Positions 8,575 to 15,966 of a stretch of DNA of 27,277 nt are shown one piece after another. The stretch comes from Lentimicrobiaceae bacterium (GTDB lineage Bacteria; Bacteroidota; Bacteroidia; Bacteroidales; WCHB1-69), in contig WQWP01000012.1 in assembly GCA_009787485.1 (NCBI GenBank), forward strand, positions 1-27,277, written 5' to 3'. The notes under the pieces are model-generated. The model was not told where the DNA came from and did not search any database. It was given only the letters and a program-made list of their open reading frames with translations. Both the position numbers and the translations under genes were made by a program. The stretch's first letter is position 1. Each line of letters starts with the position of its first letter.

Positions 8575-9432
8575 ATGAAGTTTCGCACCGAGCTTCCTTC
8601 TCTAAAATACCCTTTTCAAATTTCTTACCAAGATCCCATTTTATTATTGGGATCTTGTTTTTCTGATCATATCGGAGCTTTTTTGACAAAAAACCGTTTT
8701 TTTGTACATTCCAATCCGTTTGGCACACTTTTTAATCCGGTTTCTATCGCAAACGTATTAAAAATGACGATGAAACCGGAATTGTTTTCTGAAGAATATC
8801 GCTATTTTTTTGATAACCGCTGGGTCAGCTTTGCCCACCACGGCTCTTTTGCGCATCCCGATGAAAATCAATTTATCGCACAAATAAACCAACAATGGAA
8901 TGATACACAAGCTTTTTTGGAACAAGCCCGTTTTTTGTTTATTACCTTCGGAACGGCTTATTGTTATAGATTTCTACAGCGAGATTTGATTGTAGCAAAT
9001 TGCCATAAAATCCCGAATACCCAATTTGAAAAAAATCGGCTTAAAATAGATGAAATTGTGCAGATTTATAAAGATTTGGTACAAAAAATGCAACAAATCA
9101 ATCCTGCATTAAAAGTATTTTTTACAGTAAGTCCGGTGCGTCATCTGGGAGATGGATTTCATGAAAATCAGTTGAGTAAATCAATATTACATCTTGCTAT
9201 AGAACAACTAACGGATAATGAAACTGTTTTTTACTTCCCTGCGTATGAAATTTTAATGGACGATTTGCGCGATTACCGGTTTTATGCGGACGATTTGTGC
9301 CACGTGGGAGAAAACGCAGTACGTTATATAGAAGAAATTTTTGCAGACACCTTTTTCTCTCAAGCTACCAAAGAGCAACAAAAAGAGATTGAGCAAGAGA
9401 ATAAGTTTTTAAACCACAGGAAATTGAAATGA
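8575..9432 (+). CDS. GSCFA domain protein (SGNH-hydrolase-like)
   Basis: A 285-residue protein of the GSCFA family (PF08885), named for its N-terminal motif, seen here as LLLGSCFSDHIG with Ser28 the presumed nucleophile region. Other conserved blocks are SNPFGTLFNPVSI (46-58), FITFGTAYCY (122-131) and FTVSPVRHLGDG (183-194). This pattern is related to SGNH/GDSL hydrolases; substrate and cellular role are not established, though de-esterification of a surface or cell-wall polymer is plausible. No signal peptide is visible. It starts three bases after rpsP and overlaps the following LuxE-like gene by four bases (ATGA), which suggests strict co-expression with it. Confidence 0.9.
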   Translation: MKFRTELPSLKYPFQISYQDPILLLGSCFSDHIGAFLTKNRFFVHSNPFGTLFNPVSIANVLKMTMKPELFSEEYRYFFDNRWVSFAHHGSFAHPDENQFIAQINQQWNDTQAFLEQARFLFITFGTAYCYRFLQRDLIVANCHKIPNTQFEKNRLKIDEIVQIYKDLVQKMQQINPALKVFFTVSPVRHLGDGFHENQLSKSILHLAIEQLTDNETVFYFPAYEILMDDLRDYRFYADDLCHVGENAVRYIEEIFADTFFSQATKEQQKEIEQENKFLNHRKLK

Positions 9433-10397
9433 ATTTAGAAGATATTTTTCATTCCTATTCTGAGGCGGATTTTCAAAATCATGCGCTTGCATTATTTCGT
9501 TATCAGTATGAAGAAAATGAGGTGTATCGTGCTTTTTGTGATATGTTGAAGGTTAATCCGGAAGATGTTACGATGTTAACGCGGATTCCTTTTTTGCCTG
9601 TTTCTTTTTTTAAAACACATCAGGTAAAAACAGGAAATTTTGTTCCGGTAATGGAATTTTGGAGTAGTGGGACAGAACATTCAAAACATTTCATCAAAAA
9701 TATTTCCCTTTACGAACACGCCTTCTTACACTCCTTTGCACATTTTTACGGAAACCCAAGCGATTATTGCTTTTTAGCTTTATTGCCCAATTATTTGGAA
9801 CAAAAACACTCTTCCTTAATTTATATGATGAGCCGGTTAATTTCCGGGTCGAAATATGCAGAAAGTGGGTTTTATTTGTACAACTATGAAGAATTATACG
9901 AAAAAATAACCACTTTACGCGAAAAAAAGATAAAAACCATCTTGTTTGGCGTTTCTTTTGCCTTATTAGATTTTGCAGAAAAATTCACTTTTGAAGCGCC
10001 TGATTTAATAGTATTTGAAACCGGCGGCATGAAAGGTCGTCGCCCTGAAATAGTAAAAGAAGAACTGCATCAAGTTTTGTGCAATGCATTCGAAGTAAAA
10101 GAGATATATTCCGAATATGGCATGTGCGAGCTTTTGTCACAAGCATACAGTAATGGGCAAAACTTATTTGCCACGCCGCCATGGATGAAATTTTTGCTTC
10201 GCGATGAGAAAGACCCATTTCATTATTCGGAAACGCTTAGTACCGGAGTTATTAATGTTATTGATTTTGCAAATGTTTATTCTTGCGCTTTTATAGCTAC
10301 CGATGATTTGGGAAGAAGGGCTGCTAATGAGATGGTGGAGGTTTTAGGGAGGTTGGACAGTGCGCAGATAAGGGGATGTAATTTGTTGTATTTATGA
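9429..10397 (+). CDS. LuxE/PaaK-like acyl-protein synthetase (adenylate-forming)
   Basis: A 322-residue protein resembling LuxE acyl-protein synthetases (PF04443), relatives of phenylacetate-CoA ligase that activate a carboxylic acid with ATP and pass the acyl group on. The phosphate-binding-like motif is FWSSGTEHSKHFIK at 77-90; IPFLPVSFFKTH at 53-64 and IVFETGGMKGRR near 195-206 fit the family, and YSEYGMCELLSQAYS looks like the adenylate-binding YGxxE block. The true acid substrate and acceptor are unknown, and no luxCD genes are present. It overlaps the GSCFA gene by four bases and ends overlapping tsaD by six bases, tail to tail. Confidence 0.8.
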   Translation: MNLEDIFHSYSEADFQNHALALFRYQYEENEVYRAFCDMLKVNPEDVTMLTRIPFLPVSFFKTHQVKTGNFVPVMEFWSSGTEHSKHFIKNISLYEHAFLHSFAHFYGNPSDYCFLALLPNYLEQKHSSLIYMMSRLISGSKYAESGFYLYNYEELYEKITTLREKKIKTILFGVSFALLDFAEKFTFEAPDLIVFETGGMKGRRPEIVKEELHQVLCNAFEVKEIYSEYGMCELLSQAYSNGQNLFATPPWMKFLLRDEKDPFHYSETLSTGVINVIDFANVYSCAFIATDDLGRRAANEMVEVLGRLDSAQIRGCNLLYL

Positions 10398-11414
10398 TGT
10401 AATCGAAGAATACGGCACTACATCCAACCCCGCATACTCCTCTTGCAAATACTTAAAATACCCATAACAAGCAATCATAGCAGCATTATCGGTGGTGAGC
10501 GCTAAAGGCGGGATGGTTACGCGGAGGTTGTATTTTTCGGCTAATTCTGTCATGCGTTTGCGCAGCTCAGAGTTGGCGGCAACGCCACCCGATAAGGCAA
10601 AATTGGTACATTTGTGCTGTTTGAGCGCTTTTTCCATTTTATCGGTAAGCGATTTAATGATGTGGTATTGGATAGAAGCGGCTAAATCGTTCAAATTTTC
10701 TTCAATAAAGTTGGGGTTCTCTTTTAACCGGTCGCGTACAAAATACAAAAACGATGTTTTTAACCCGCTGAAGCTGAAGTTTAAATCCGGTAATTTGGCG
10801 ATGGAGAAAGTAAAGCGTTTCGGGTCGCCTTGCTGGGCTAATCTATCCACAACGGGTCCGCCCGGATAGGGAAGCCCCAATATTTTTGCCGATTTGTCGA
10901 AGGCTTCGCCGGCAGCATCGTCAATAGTTCGCCCAAGGAGTTCCATGTTGAAATAGTCATGCACCATTAGCAACAGCGTGTGTCCGCCGGAGACTGTTAA
11001 ACACAAAAAAGGAAATTCGGGCTTAGGCTTGTTCTCTTCCGTATCTAAGAAGTTGGCTAATACATGGGCTTTCAGGTGATCTACCACAATTAGCGGGATA
11101 TTCAAACTGAGCGCCATGCCTTTGGCAAACGAACTTCCCACTAACAAGGAGCCGAGTAAGCCGGGCCCGTTCGTATAAGCAATTGCAGAAATATGCTCTT
11201 TGCTGATGCCGGCTCTTTTTAACGCTGTGTCCACCACCGGAATCATGTTTTGTTGGTGCGCCCGTGACGCCAACTCCGGCACTACGCCGCCAAATTCGGC
11301 ATGGATTTTTTGTCCGGCAATAACATTCGACAAAATCTTTGTGCCACAAATAACAGCGGCTGAAGTGTCATCGCACGAAGACTCAATGCCGAGAATATAA
11401 GGAGGGTTCGTCAT
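10392..11414 (-). CDS. tsaD: tRNA N6-adenosine threonylcarbamoyltransferase
   Basis: TsaD transfers the threonylcarbamoyl group to A37 of tRNAs that read ANN codons, with TsaB, TsaC and TsaE. The 340-residue length is typical. Intact signatures: GIESSCDDTSAAV at 9-21, PELASRAHQQNM, the iron-binding His113 and His117 in DHLKAHVLANFL, SGGHT, GEAFDKSAKILGLPYPGGP and the C-terminal TTDNAAMIA with the metal-binding Asp. It follows the DPP-IV-like gene by 17 bases on the same strand, so it may be expressed from that promoter. Confidence 0.97.
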   Translation of the reverse strand: MTNPPYILGIESSCDDTSAAVICGTKILSNVIAGQKIHAEFGGVVPELASRAHQQNMIPVVDTALKRAGISKEHISAIAYTNGPGLLGSLLVGSSFAKGMALSLNIPLIVVDHLKAHVLANFLDTEENKPKPEFPFLCLTVSGGHTLLLMVHDYFNMELLGRTIDDAAGEAFDKSAKILGLPYPGGPVVDRLAQQGDPKRFTFSIAKLPDLNFSFSGLKTSFLYFVRDRLKENPNFIEENLNDLAASIQYHIIKSLTDKMEKALKQHKCTNFALSGGVAANSELRKRMTELAEKYNLRVTIPPLALTTDNAAMIACYGYFKYLQEEYAGLDVVPYSSITS

Positions 11415-11431
11415 TTTTTTAAAATTCAGTG

Positions 11432-13600
11432 TTATAAGTTCTTAAAAATAAAATCGGTCATGATCGTATATAAATGCAGTCTCGTATGTCTGCCTGTAAT
11501 AAAGTGGTTTTTATTGGGATAGAAAAACATTTCGTAGTGCTTGCCGGCATCGTTCAAAGCCATTGACAAAGACATGGCATTTTGGAAGTGCACATTATCA
11601 TCTGCCGTTCCGTGAATAATCAAAATTTTTCCCTGTAATTTATCTGCCCAGAAAACGGGCGAATTATCGTCGTAACCATCCGGATTTTCCTGTGGCGTGC
11701 GCATAAAGCGTTCAGTGTAAATGTTGTCATAATAGCGCCAATTGGTTACCGGCGCCACGGCGATCGCCATCGCAAAGGCATCTTCACCTTTAAACTGCGC
11801 CAATGCAGAGAGGTAGCCGCCAAAACTCCAGCCCCAAATCCCGATTCTATCGGAACTTACGTAAGGCAGTGTTTTTAAGTATTTAGCAAAAGCAATTTGG
11901 TCGTCGCTTTCATATTTTCCCATTTGTTTGTAAATCACTTTTTTAAAGGCTTCTCCCCTGCCGCCGGAGCCGCGCCCATCGGCACAGGCTACAATATAAC
12001 CGTGTTGCGTAAGATATTGATACCATGCTTCTACGTTAAAATTTTTGCTTACTTCTATGGAGCCGGGGCCACCGTAAGTATAGACCAATACCGGATATTC
12101 TTTTACAGGATCAAAATCGGCAGGCTTCATCATCCATCCATCCATCGTAATTCCTTCTGGAGTAGCGAATTGGAAAAATTCTTTCTCTACACAATTGTGT
12201 TCTTCCATTTTGGCTTTCAAGTTTTCATTTTCTTGCAACACACGTAATTTATTCCCTTTGTGGTCATTAATGGTATAAAGTTGCGGCTGCACAGGCGTAG
12301 AAAAAACATTCCGGTAGAAGTTTCCTCCGGCACTAAATTGCGTGGTGTTCCAGCCTTCGCCTTGAGAAAGACGGGTTTTCTTCTTGCCTGCAAAATCAAT
12401 CACAAACAGATCGCGCCCCAGTCTGTTCATTTCGTTTGATAAATAGTAGATCTGTTTGGTTGTATGATTTACGTATTCAATTGAAGCTACCTCCCAGTTT
12501 CCGGAGGTTAGCTGTTTTATACTTCCATAAAAATCAATTAAATAAATATGATTAAACCCATCCCGCTCCGAAGCCAAAATCACAGAACGATTATCGGATA
12601 AGAAATGATAGTTTTTGGCAACACTCAGCCAATAAGGATTCGTATCTGTAAAAACAACAGTGTAATTGTGGTTTAATACGTTATATTTTACAAATTCCAA
12701 TTTGTTCTGCAACCTGTTTAATTGCAAAATCATTAGATCGGTAGAATTGGAAAGCCAAAACAAGCGGGGGTAATATACTTCTTCATTCGACTGAATGTCA
12801 ACTTTCTTCGATTTATTCGACTCAATATCATATATGTAAATTTCTACAATTGAGTTGTCTTCGCCGGCTTTGGGGTATTTGTACCTATATTCCTCGGGGT
12901 ATAGTTCTCCCCAAATGGTCATGGAAAACTCTTTGACATCGGTTTCATCGAAACGCATATACGCTAAATATTTTCCATTTGGCGACCAATGGAAGGTTTT
13001 CGCCATGTCTAATTCTTCCTCATGCACCCAATCGGGAAGCCCGTTTAGAATGTGGTTTTCCTTGCCGTCGAAAGTTATTTGTACTTCTTTGCTGGTTTTC
13101 AAATCTAAATAAAACAGATTCAAATCGCGCACAAAAGCCACTTTATCTCCGTTATCGCAAAAGGTGGCAAAATTAATTTTCCCTTTGGTAGTATCGCTTA
13201 CTGGTTTTAGTGTATTTTCTTTCATATCAAACACATAATAAAAACCTTTAGTAGTTCTTCTGTAGATGTTTTCAATTTCGGTAGCTAACAGCATTTTATC
13301 TTCATTCTTGGAAAAAGCGTAGGAATTAATTTTAGCAATGGTTAAATCATTGTTAGATAAAGATGTGAGTGTTTCATCTGACAATATGGTAGTTACAAAC
13401 TCTCCGGTAGCAAAATTGTGTTTATCAATGGCATTGTTCGTAGTAACGGTATAAAAATCGCTGGTGGGCATCGCTTGGAATCCGGGTACGCTGGCGCTGC
13501 GCAAAATGCTGTTTGTAAATATGTCTTCTAACGTAAGTGTTTGAGAGAAAACAGTGATTGAAATTGTGAGGGATAAAATGAGGAGGGGGATTTTTTTCAT
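11432..13600 (-). CDS. Secreted S9 family (DPP-IV-like) prolyl peptidase
   Basis: Exported serine peptidase of family S9B, 722 residues, the normal size for bacterial dipeptidyl peptidase IV. A signal peptide covers about residues 1-19 (ending VFS). The N-terminal two thirds form the beta-propeller that restricts access; DWVHEEE contains the Glu pair that in DPP-IV binds the substrate N-terminus. The C-terminal alpha/beta-hydrolase carries the triad Ser592 in GWSFGGY, Asp668 in HGTADDNVHF and His699 in NKNHF. It should remove dipeptides ending in Pro or Ala from peptides in the periplasm or at the surface, feeding amino-acid uptake. A near-match to the -7 box (TATTTTCG) lies at 13629-13636. 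Confidence 0.92.
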   Translation of the reverse strand: MKKIPLLILSLTISITVFSQTLTLEDIFTNSILRSASVPGFQAMPTSDFYTVTTNNAIDKHNFATGEFVTTILSDETLTSLSNNDLTIAKINSYAFSKNEDKMLLATEIENIYRRTTKGFYYVFDMKENTLKPVSDTTKGKINFATFCDNGDKVAFVRDLNLFYLDLKTSKEVQITFDGKENHILNGLPDWVHEEELDMAKTFHWSPNGKYLAYMRFDETDVKEFSMTIWGELYPEEYRYKYPKAGEDNSIVEIYIYDIESNKSKKVDIQSNEEVYYPRLFWLSNSTDLMILQLNRLQNKLEFVKYNVLNHNYTVVFTDTNPYWLSVAKNYHFLSDNRSVILASERDGFNHIYLIDFYGSIKQLTSGNWEVASIEYVNHTTKQIYYLSNEMNRLGRDLFVIDFAGKKKTRLSQGEGWNTTQFSAGGNFYRNVFSTPVQPQLYTINDHKGNKLRVLQENENLKAKMEEHNCVEKEFFQFATPEGITMDGWMMKPADFDPVKEYPVLVYTYGGPGSIEVSKNFNVEAWYQYLTQHGYIVACADGRGSGGRGEAFKKVIYKQMGKYESDDQIAFAKYLKTLPYVSSDRIGIWGWSFGGYLSALAQFKGEDAFAMAIAVAPVTNWRYYDNIYTERFMRTPQENPDGYDDNSPVFWADKLQGKILIIHGTADDNVHFQNAMSLSMALNDAGKHYEMFFYPNKNHFITGRHTRLHLYTIMTDFIFKNL

Positions 13601-13700
13601 ATAAGATTTTTTTAAAATTATAAGTTTGCGAAAATAAAAAATGTTTTCAATAAAATAAATATGTTAAGAAATTTTTAAACTGTAGGATTTTTGGGGATAC

Positions 13701-13739
13701 TTACAATTTTTCAAAGTCTTTTGAGTAGTCAAGAATCAT
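13701..13739 (-). pseudogene. Stub of a RelE/ParE-type toxin gene
   Basis: The ATG overlaps the stop of the antitoxin-like frame (ATGA) and encodes only MILDYSKDFEKL before TAA. This peptide resembles the first strand and helix of RelE/ParE-family toxins, and the overlap is the usual arrangement of such operons. The rest of the toxin is gone; DNA after the stop runs into the DPP-IV promoter region. Assignment rests on a 12-residue match plus context. Confidence 0.4.
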
Positions 13740-14032
13740 AATTGAGATTTTATGTAGTTTTTTAATTCGGATATATCTGTACAAATTCCTGATTGTCTTG
13801 ATTTTTCGACACTTCCCATTTCTTCATCAGTAAGGGTAACAGGGGGTAGAAACGAGTATTTTTCTGTTTTATAATTTGAAACTTCAACTTGAAAATTCTC
13901 TCTTTGCGCGTATGCAAGGATATTATCTAATTGTGCGGTGTTTGTTTGTTGAAATATTGTGTGAGTGTCATTTGGTTTAACTCGTGGTTTAACTTTCTTG
14001 TTATATCGAGAGTGGTTAGTAATTAATTTAAT
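13736..14032 (-). pseudogene. Antitoxin-like reading frame lacking a start codon
   Basis: An open frame of 98 codons with no ATG, GTG or TTG at its beginning; it follows an in-frame stop and opens IKLITNHSRYNKK. The middle and end look like a small type II antitoxin: LDNILAYAQRENFQVEVSNY, then LPPVTLTDEEMGSVEKSRQS and a C-terminal helix ELKNYIKSQL. The only internal ATG comes late (codon 72). The end overlaps the RelE-type stub by one ATGA. I read it as the decayed antitoxin half of a toxin-antitoxin operon that has lost its proper start. Translation from ATT at 14030-14032 cannot be excluded. Confidence 0.5.
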
Positions 14033-14102
14033 TTATTGATTTATAAATGAATATAAATGTCTTAGATTGTAATTTCCTCGCCCATTTTAGAGCGGAAAAT
14101 GA

Positions 14103-14390
14103 TTAAAAAACTTCGGTTGGGTAACGTTTCATTGTAAGTGGGTATCTTTCGGGATATTTTAAACTATCTATTTCTAAATCAACATCAAGGGCTTCCCATC
14201 TTATACCCTCTTGTCCGCAGCACATCTTCACATCAAAAATATCCGATACTGTGGCATTTCTAAACCACGGCAGCCTATCATAAGAAAGATAGTAATCGTT
14301 TCCACCTACCGAAATAAATATACCATCGGGCATAATAGAACGTACACTAACCGATATGTTCTCTGAATTTTGTTTTAAATTCGTTTTCAT
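14103..14390 (-). CDS. DUF2442 domain protein
   Basis: A 95-residue cytoplasmic protein with the DUF2442 pattern: DGIFISVGGNDYYLSYDRLP, then the stretch around PWFRNATVSDIFDVK and a C-terminal IRWEALDVDLEIDSL. DUF2442 genes often sit beside DUF4160 genes in small, toxin-antitoxin-like pairs in accessory regions; no DUF4160 partner is seen here. The biochemical role is unknown. It reads into the decayed antitoxin region with 70 bases between them. A perfect TATTTTTG box precedes it (14429-14436). The start ATG at 14390 is the only one giving the full domain. Confidence 0.75.
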   Translation of the reverse strand: MKTNLKQNSENISVSVRSIMPDGIFISVGGNDYYLSYDRLPWFRNATVSDIFDVKMCCGQEGIRWEALDVDLEIDSLKYPERYPLTMKRYPTEVF

Positions 14391-14428
14391 TTTTAAACGT
14401 TGGGCTCATAATTCGTTTATATCGGTGG

Positions 14429-14436
14429 CAAAAATA
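14429..14436 (-). promoter_or_regulatory. Putative -7 promoter box for the DUF2442 gene
   Basis: Minus strand reads TATTTTTG followed by CCACC, a perfect TAnnTTTG. It lies 39-46 bases before the start codon at 14390. Confidence 0.4.
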
Positions 14437-14532
14437 GAATTTTATTTGAGTGGTTATTTTTTTGGATGACAAAAATTTGGGGATATTCATTTTATATACC
14501 CTCTGAAAAGTGTGTCATTAAAAATCAGTATT

Positions 14533-14561
14533 TTGAGGTAAAAGTAAATAATATATTTTTG
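14533..14561 (+). promoter_or_regulatory. Putative promoter of the MNT/HEPN operon
   Basis: TTG at 14533-14535 (in TTTTG), 18 bases of spacer, then a perfect TATTTTTG at 14554-14561, followed by CACC. This is the best match in the window to the Bacteroidota -33/-7 promoter. It lies about 25 bases before the ATG of the nucleotidyltransferase. Confidence 0.6.
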
Positions 14562-14585
14562 CACCTGAATTAGAAAGGGTATAAT

Positions 14586-14885
14586 ATGATAGACCAAACG
14601 CAAATATTAAACTATCTATCTTCCAATAAGCAAGATATTAGCCAAAAATACAATTTAACCAAATTAGGTATTTTTGGCTCGTATGCTCGTAATGAGCAAA
14701 CAACGGAAAGTGATTTGGATTTAATAGTTGAATTTGAAGATAATACATCTAACTTATCAGATAAAAAGGATTTTTTGCGAGCAGAGATAGGCTCGGCGTT
14801 TAATTTGCAGGTAGATGTTTGCAGAGAAAAGTATATTAAGCCCATTTTTCTTCAACACATTTTAACAGATGCTATATATGTATAA
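14586..14885 (+). CDS. MntA-type minimal nucleotidyltransferase antitoxin
   Basis: A 99-residue minimal nucleotidyltransferase of the MNT/KNTase fold. The catalytic signature is complete: GIFGSYARNEQTTESDLDL, with Gly31-Ser32 and the metal-binding Asp43 and Asp45. In studied pairs such as Shewanella MntA/HepT and the Aphanizomenon pair, MntA adds AMP to a tyrosine of the HEPN toxin and so neutralises it. The gene has its own promoter and overlaps the HEPN gene. Both partners look intact, in contrast to the decayed genes on either side. Confidence 0.88.
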   Translation: MIDQTQILNYLSSNKQDISQKYNLTKLGIFGSYARNEQTTESDLDLIVEFEDNTSNLSDKKDFLRAEIGSAFNLQVDVCREKYIKPIFLQHILTDAIYV

Positions 14886-15225
14886 TCTAAGCAGAACAGA
14901 TTATTTTTGTCTATTAAATATGCTTGATGCTATTGAAAAAATTAAGCAATATTGCACGCCTTTTACTTCTGCCGATGATTTTTATAACGATTCGCAAGCG
15001 TTTGATGCAAGTTTAATGAACTTTATAATCATAGGCGAAATGGTAGAAAAATTATCTGATGAATTGATAGATGCTACCGAAAATAACATAAATTGGTTTA
15101 AAATAAAGGCTTTCAGAAATATTTTGGCACACAATTATTTCGGAGTTGATGCCGAAGAAGTTTGGCAAATTGTACACGGTGGATTACCGATACTTGAAAC
15201 GCAATTAAAGGAATTGGTAAGCTAA
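14869..15225 (+). CDS. HepT-like HEPN toxin (DUF86)
   Basis: An all-helical HEPN ribonuclease of the DUF86/HepT family, 118 residues. The RNase motif with the AMPylation-target tyrosine (Rx4HxY) is complete: RNILAHNY, giving Arg83, His88 and Tyr90. Upstream, FIIIGEMVEKLSDEL is the conserved helix with the Gly-Glu pair of the family. An ATG at 14878, just before the antitoxin stop, is an equally good start and would remove three residues. When free, such toxins cleave RNA (tRNA in some studied cases) and stop growth. With the upstream MntA it forms a type VII toxin-antitoxin pair. Confidence 0.88.
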   Translation: MLYMYNLSRTDYFCLLNMLDAIEKIKQYCTPFTSADDFYNDSQAFDASLMNFIIIGEMVEKLSDELIDATENNINWFKIKAFRNILAHNYFGVDAEEVWQIVHGGLPILETQLKELVS

Positions 15226-15249
15226 AAATGGAATTTCCCCTAAAACCAA

Positions 15250-15341
15250 TAAAGGCGGTTAAGGAATTTAAAAATAATACTTTAAGGTAATATTACCAAA
15301 TACCAACCCCCTATTATTTTTCAATTCATTAACCGCCTTTA
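15250..15341. repeat. 30-bp imperfect inverted repeat with central palindrome
   Basis: Arms at 15250-15279 and 15312-15341 are reverse complements at 28 of 30 positions, and between them lies a perfect 12-bp palindrome GGTAATATTACC (15286-15297). The right arm lies in the integrase fragment (LKAVNELKNN); the left arm, read on the plus strand, encodes the near copy IKAVKEFKNN. The integrase frame ends within the structure. Confidence 0.85.
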
Positions 15342-15585
15342 ACGTGTGGTAATTTTCGATAATCTCAACCGCTTTAGGCTGCAACGGTAATCTAATCAGT
15401 TTACCTGTTTTCTTTCGCGTGTATATCAATCTGCCGTCAATCAGATTATCGCTTGTCATATAAGCCATATCCACAAAGTTAATGCCGCCTGTGTAATACG
15501 AAAACGCGAAAAGATTTATCGCCAATCGGGTGTAATTGTCTTTAAGCACCTCAATAAAATGGGATACTGTTTATGTAATTTAGAA
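15268..15585 (-). pseudogene. Tyrosine-recombinase (integrase) fragment
   Basis: Remnant of the catalytic domain of a Bacteroidota phage-type integrase. The conserved block reads LFAFSYYTGGINFVDMAYM, followed by RLIYTRKKTGKLIRLPLQP and AVEIIENY. The family has Arg in the first catalytic position (usually RG-x-x-F-x-D); here it is Gly (TGGINFVD), so the catalytic Arg is lost. The N-terminal DNA-binding part is absent, an in-frame stop lies just upstream, and the HxxR box and nucleophilic Tyr are missing because the frame runs into the inverted repeat and stops. A GTG at 15549 would give a 93-residue product. It sits next to tRNA-Phe, as expected for an integrated island. Confidence 0.75.
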
Positions 15586-15589
15586 ATAA

Positions 15590-15611
15590 GTGGGGATTAT
15601 GTGGGGATTAT
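15590..15611 (+). repeat. Two tandem copies of an 11-bp repeat
   Basis: GTGGGGATTAT occurs twice in direct succession, between the integrase fragment and tRNA-Phe. It may be part of the old integrase gene or its attachment region. Confidence 0.6.
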
Positions 15612-15614
15612 CTG

Positions 15615-15657
15615 AAAACAAAAATCGCTAATAATTTGATTTTTAAACTATTAGCGA
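15615..15657 (-). terminator. Rho-independent terminator after tRNA-Phe
   Basis: A perfect 9-bp stem TCGCTAATA/TATTAGCGA (15625-15633 with 15649-15657) has a 15-base loop. On the minus strand it is followed by TTTTTGTTTT. It begins 9 bases after the tRNA 3' end, so it should end the tRNA transcript. Confidence 0.6.
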
Positions 15658-15666
15658 CTTTCTTTG

Positions 15667-15739
<73 letters not shown>

Positions 15740-15758
15740 AGCCCGTTTTAAGAGGCGG

Positions 15759-15766
15759 CAAAAATA
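15759..15766 (-). promoter_or_regulatory. Putative -7 promoter box for tRNA-Phe
   Basis: Minus strand reads TATTTTTG followed by CCGCC, a perfect TAnnTTTG, 20-27 bases upstream of the mature tRNA 5' end. Confidence 0.5.
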
Positions 15767-15882
15767 TACTTTTTTGGCAATCTTAATGAGAAAATAAAAT
15801 ATTTTCAGAAACTAGAGCCATCGTAAAGAAAATCCCGTTATTTTGTACGCATAAAATAATGAGAAAATCAAATTTTATTGTT

Positions 15883-15966
15883 ATGGATACTAAGATATTA
15901 CAAATTACAAATGATGTTCAATAGATTGGTGTTTTAGATAAAGATATTCGCACGTTCGATATTGTA
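15883..15966 (+). pseudogene. 5' end of the flavodiiron gene, cut by an in-frame TAG
   Basis: In frame with the following CDS, an ATG at 15883 opens MDTKILQITNDVQ, then TAG (15922-15924), then IGVLDKDIRTFDIV, then METKYGTTYN. This matches the N-terminus of A-type flavoproteins, where the sequence around ITDGIYWVGAVD has Trp at exactly the TAG position; TGG to TAG is a single-base change. Confidence 0.8.

Noticed and set aside
7989..8588. A 199-codon open frame antisense to rpsP, rich in Ser, Ala and Thr.
   Set aside because: It is the mirror of the GCA/GAA repeats of the S16 tail. Its composition is artificial and it has no promoter or recognisable motif.
15228..15290. A 20-codon ORF on the plus strand after the HEPN gene.
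   Set aside because: Most of its length is the left arm of the inverted repeat mirroring the integrase fragment, so it is likely a by-product.
13601..15666. A second copy of the tRNA-Phe 3' end as the far attachment site.
   Set aside because: I looked for the tRNA 3' sequence (GTGCTGGACAG and parts) in this stretch and found none, so the island boundary is not proven.
15922..15924. Programmed recoding of TAG (for example pyrrolysine or a reassigned code).
   Set aside because: TAG ends at least two other genes normally (644 and 1091), and the family residue here is Trp. A point mutation or error is simpler.
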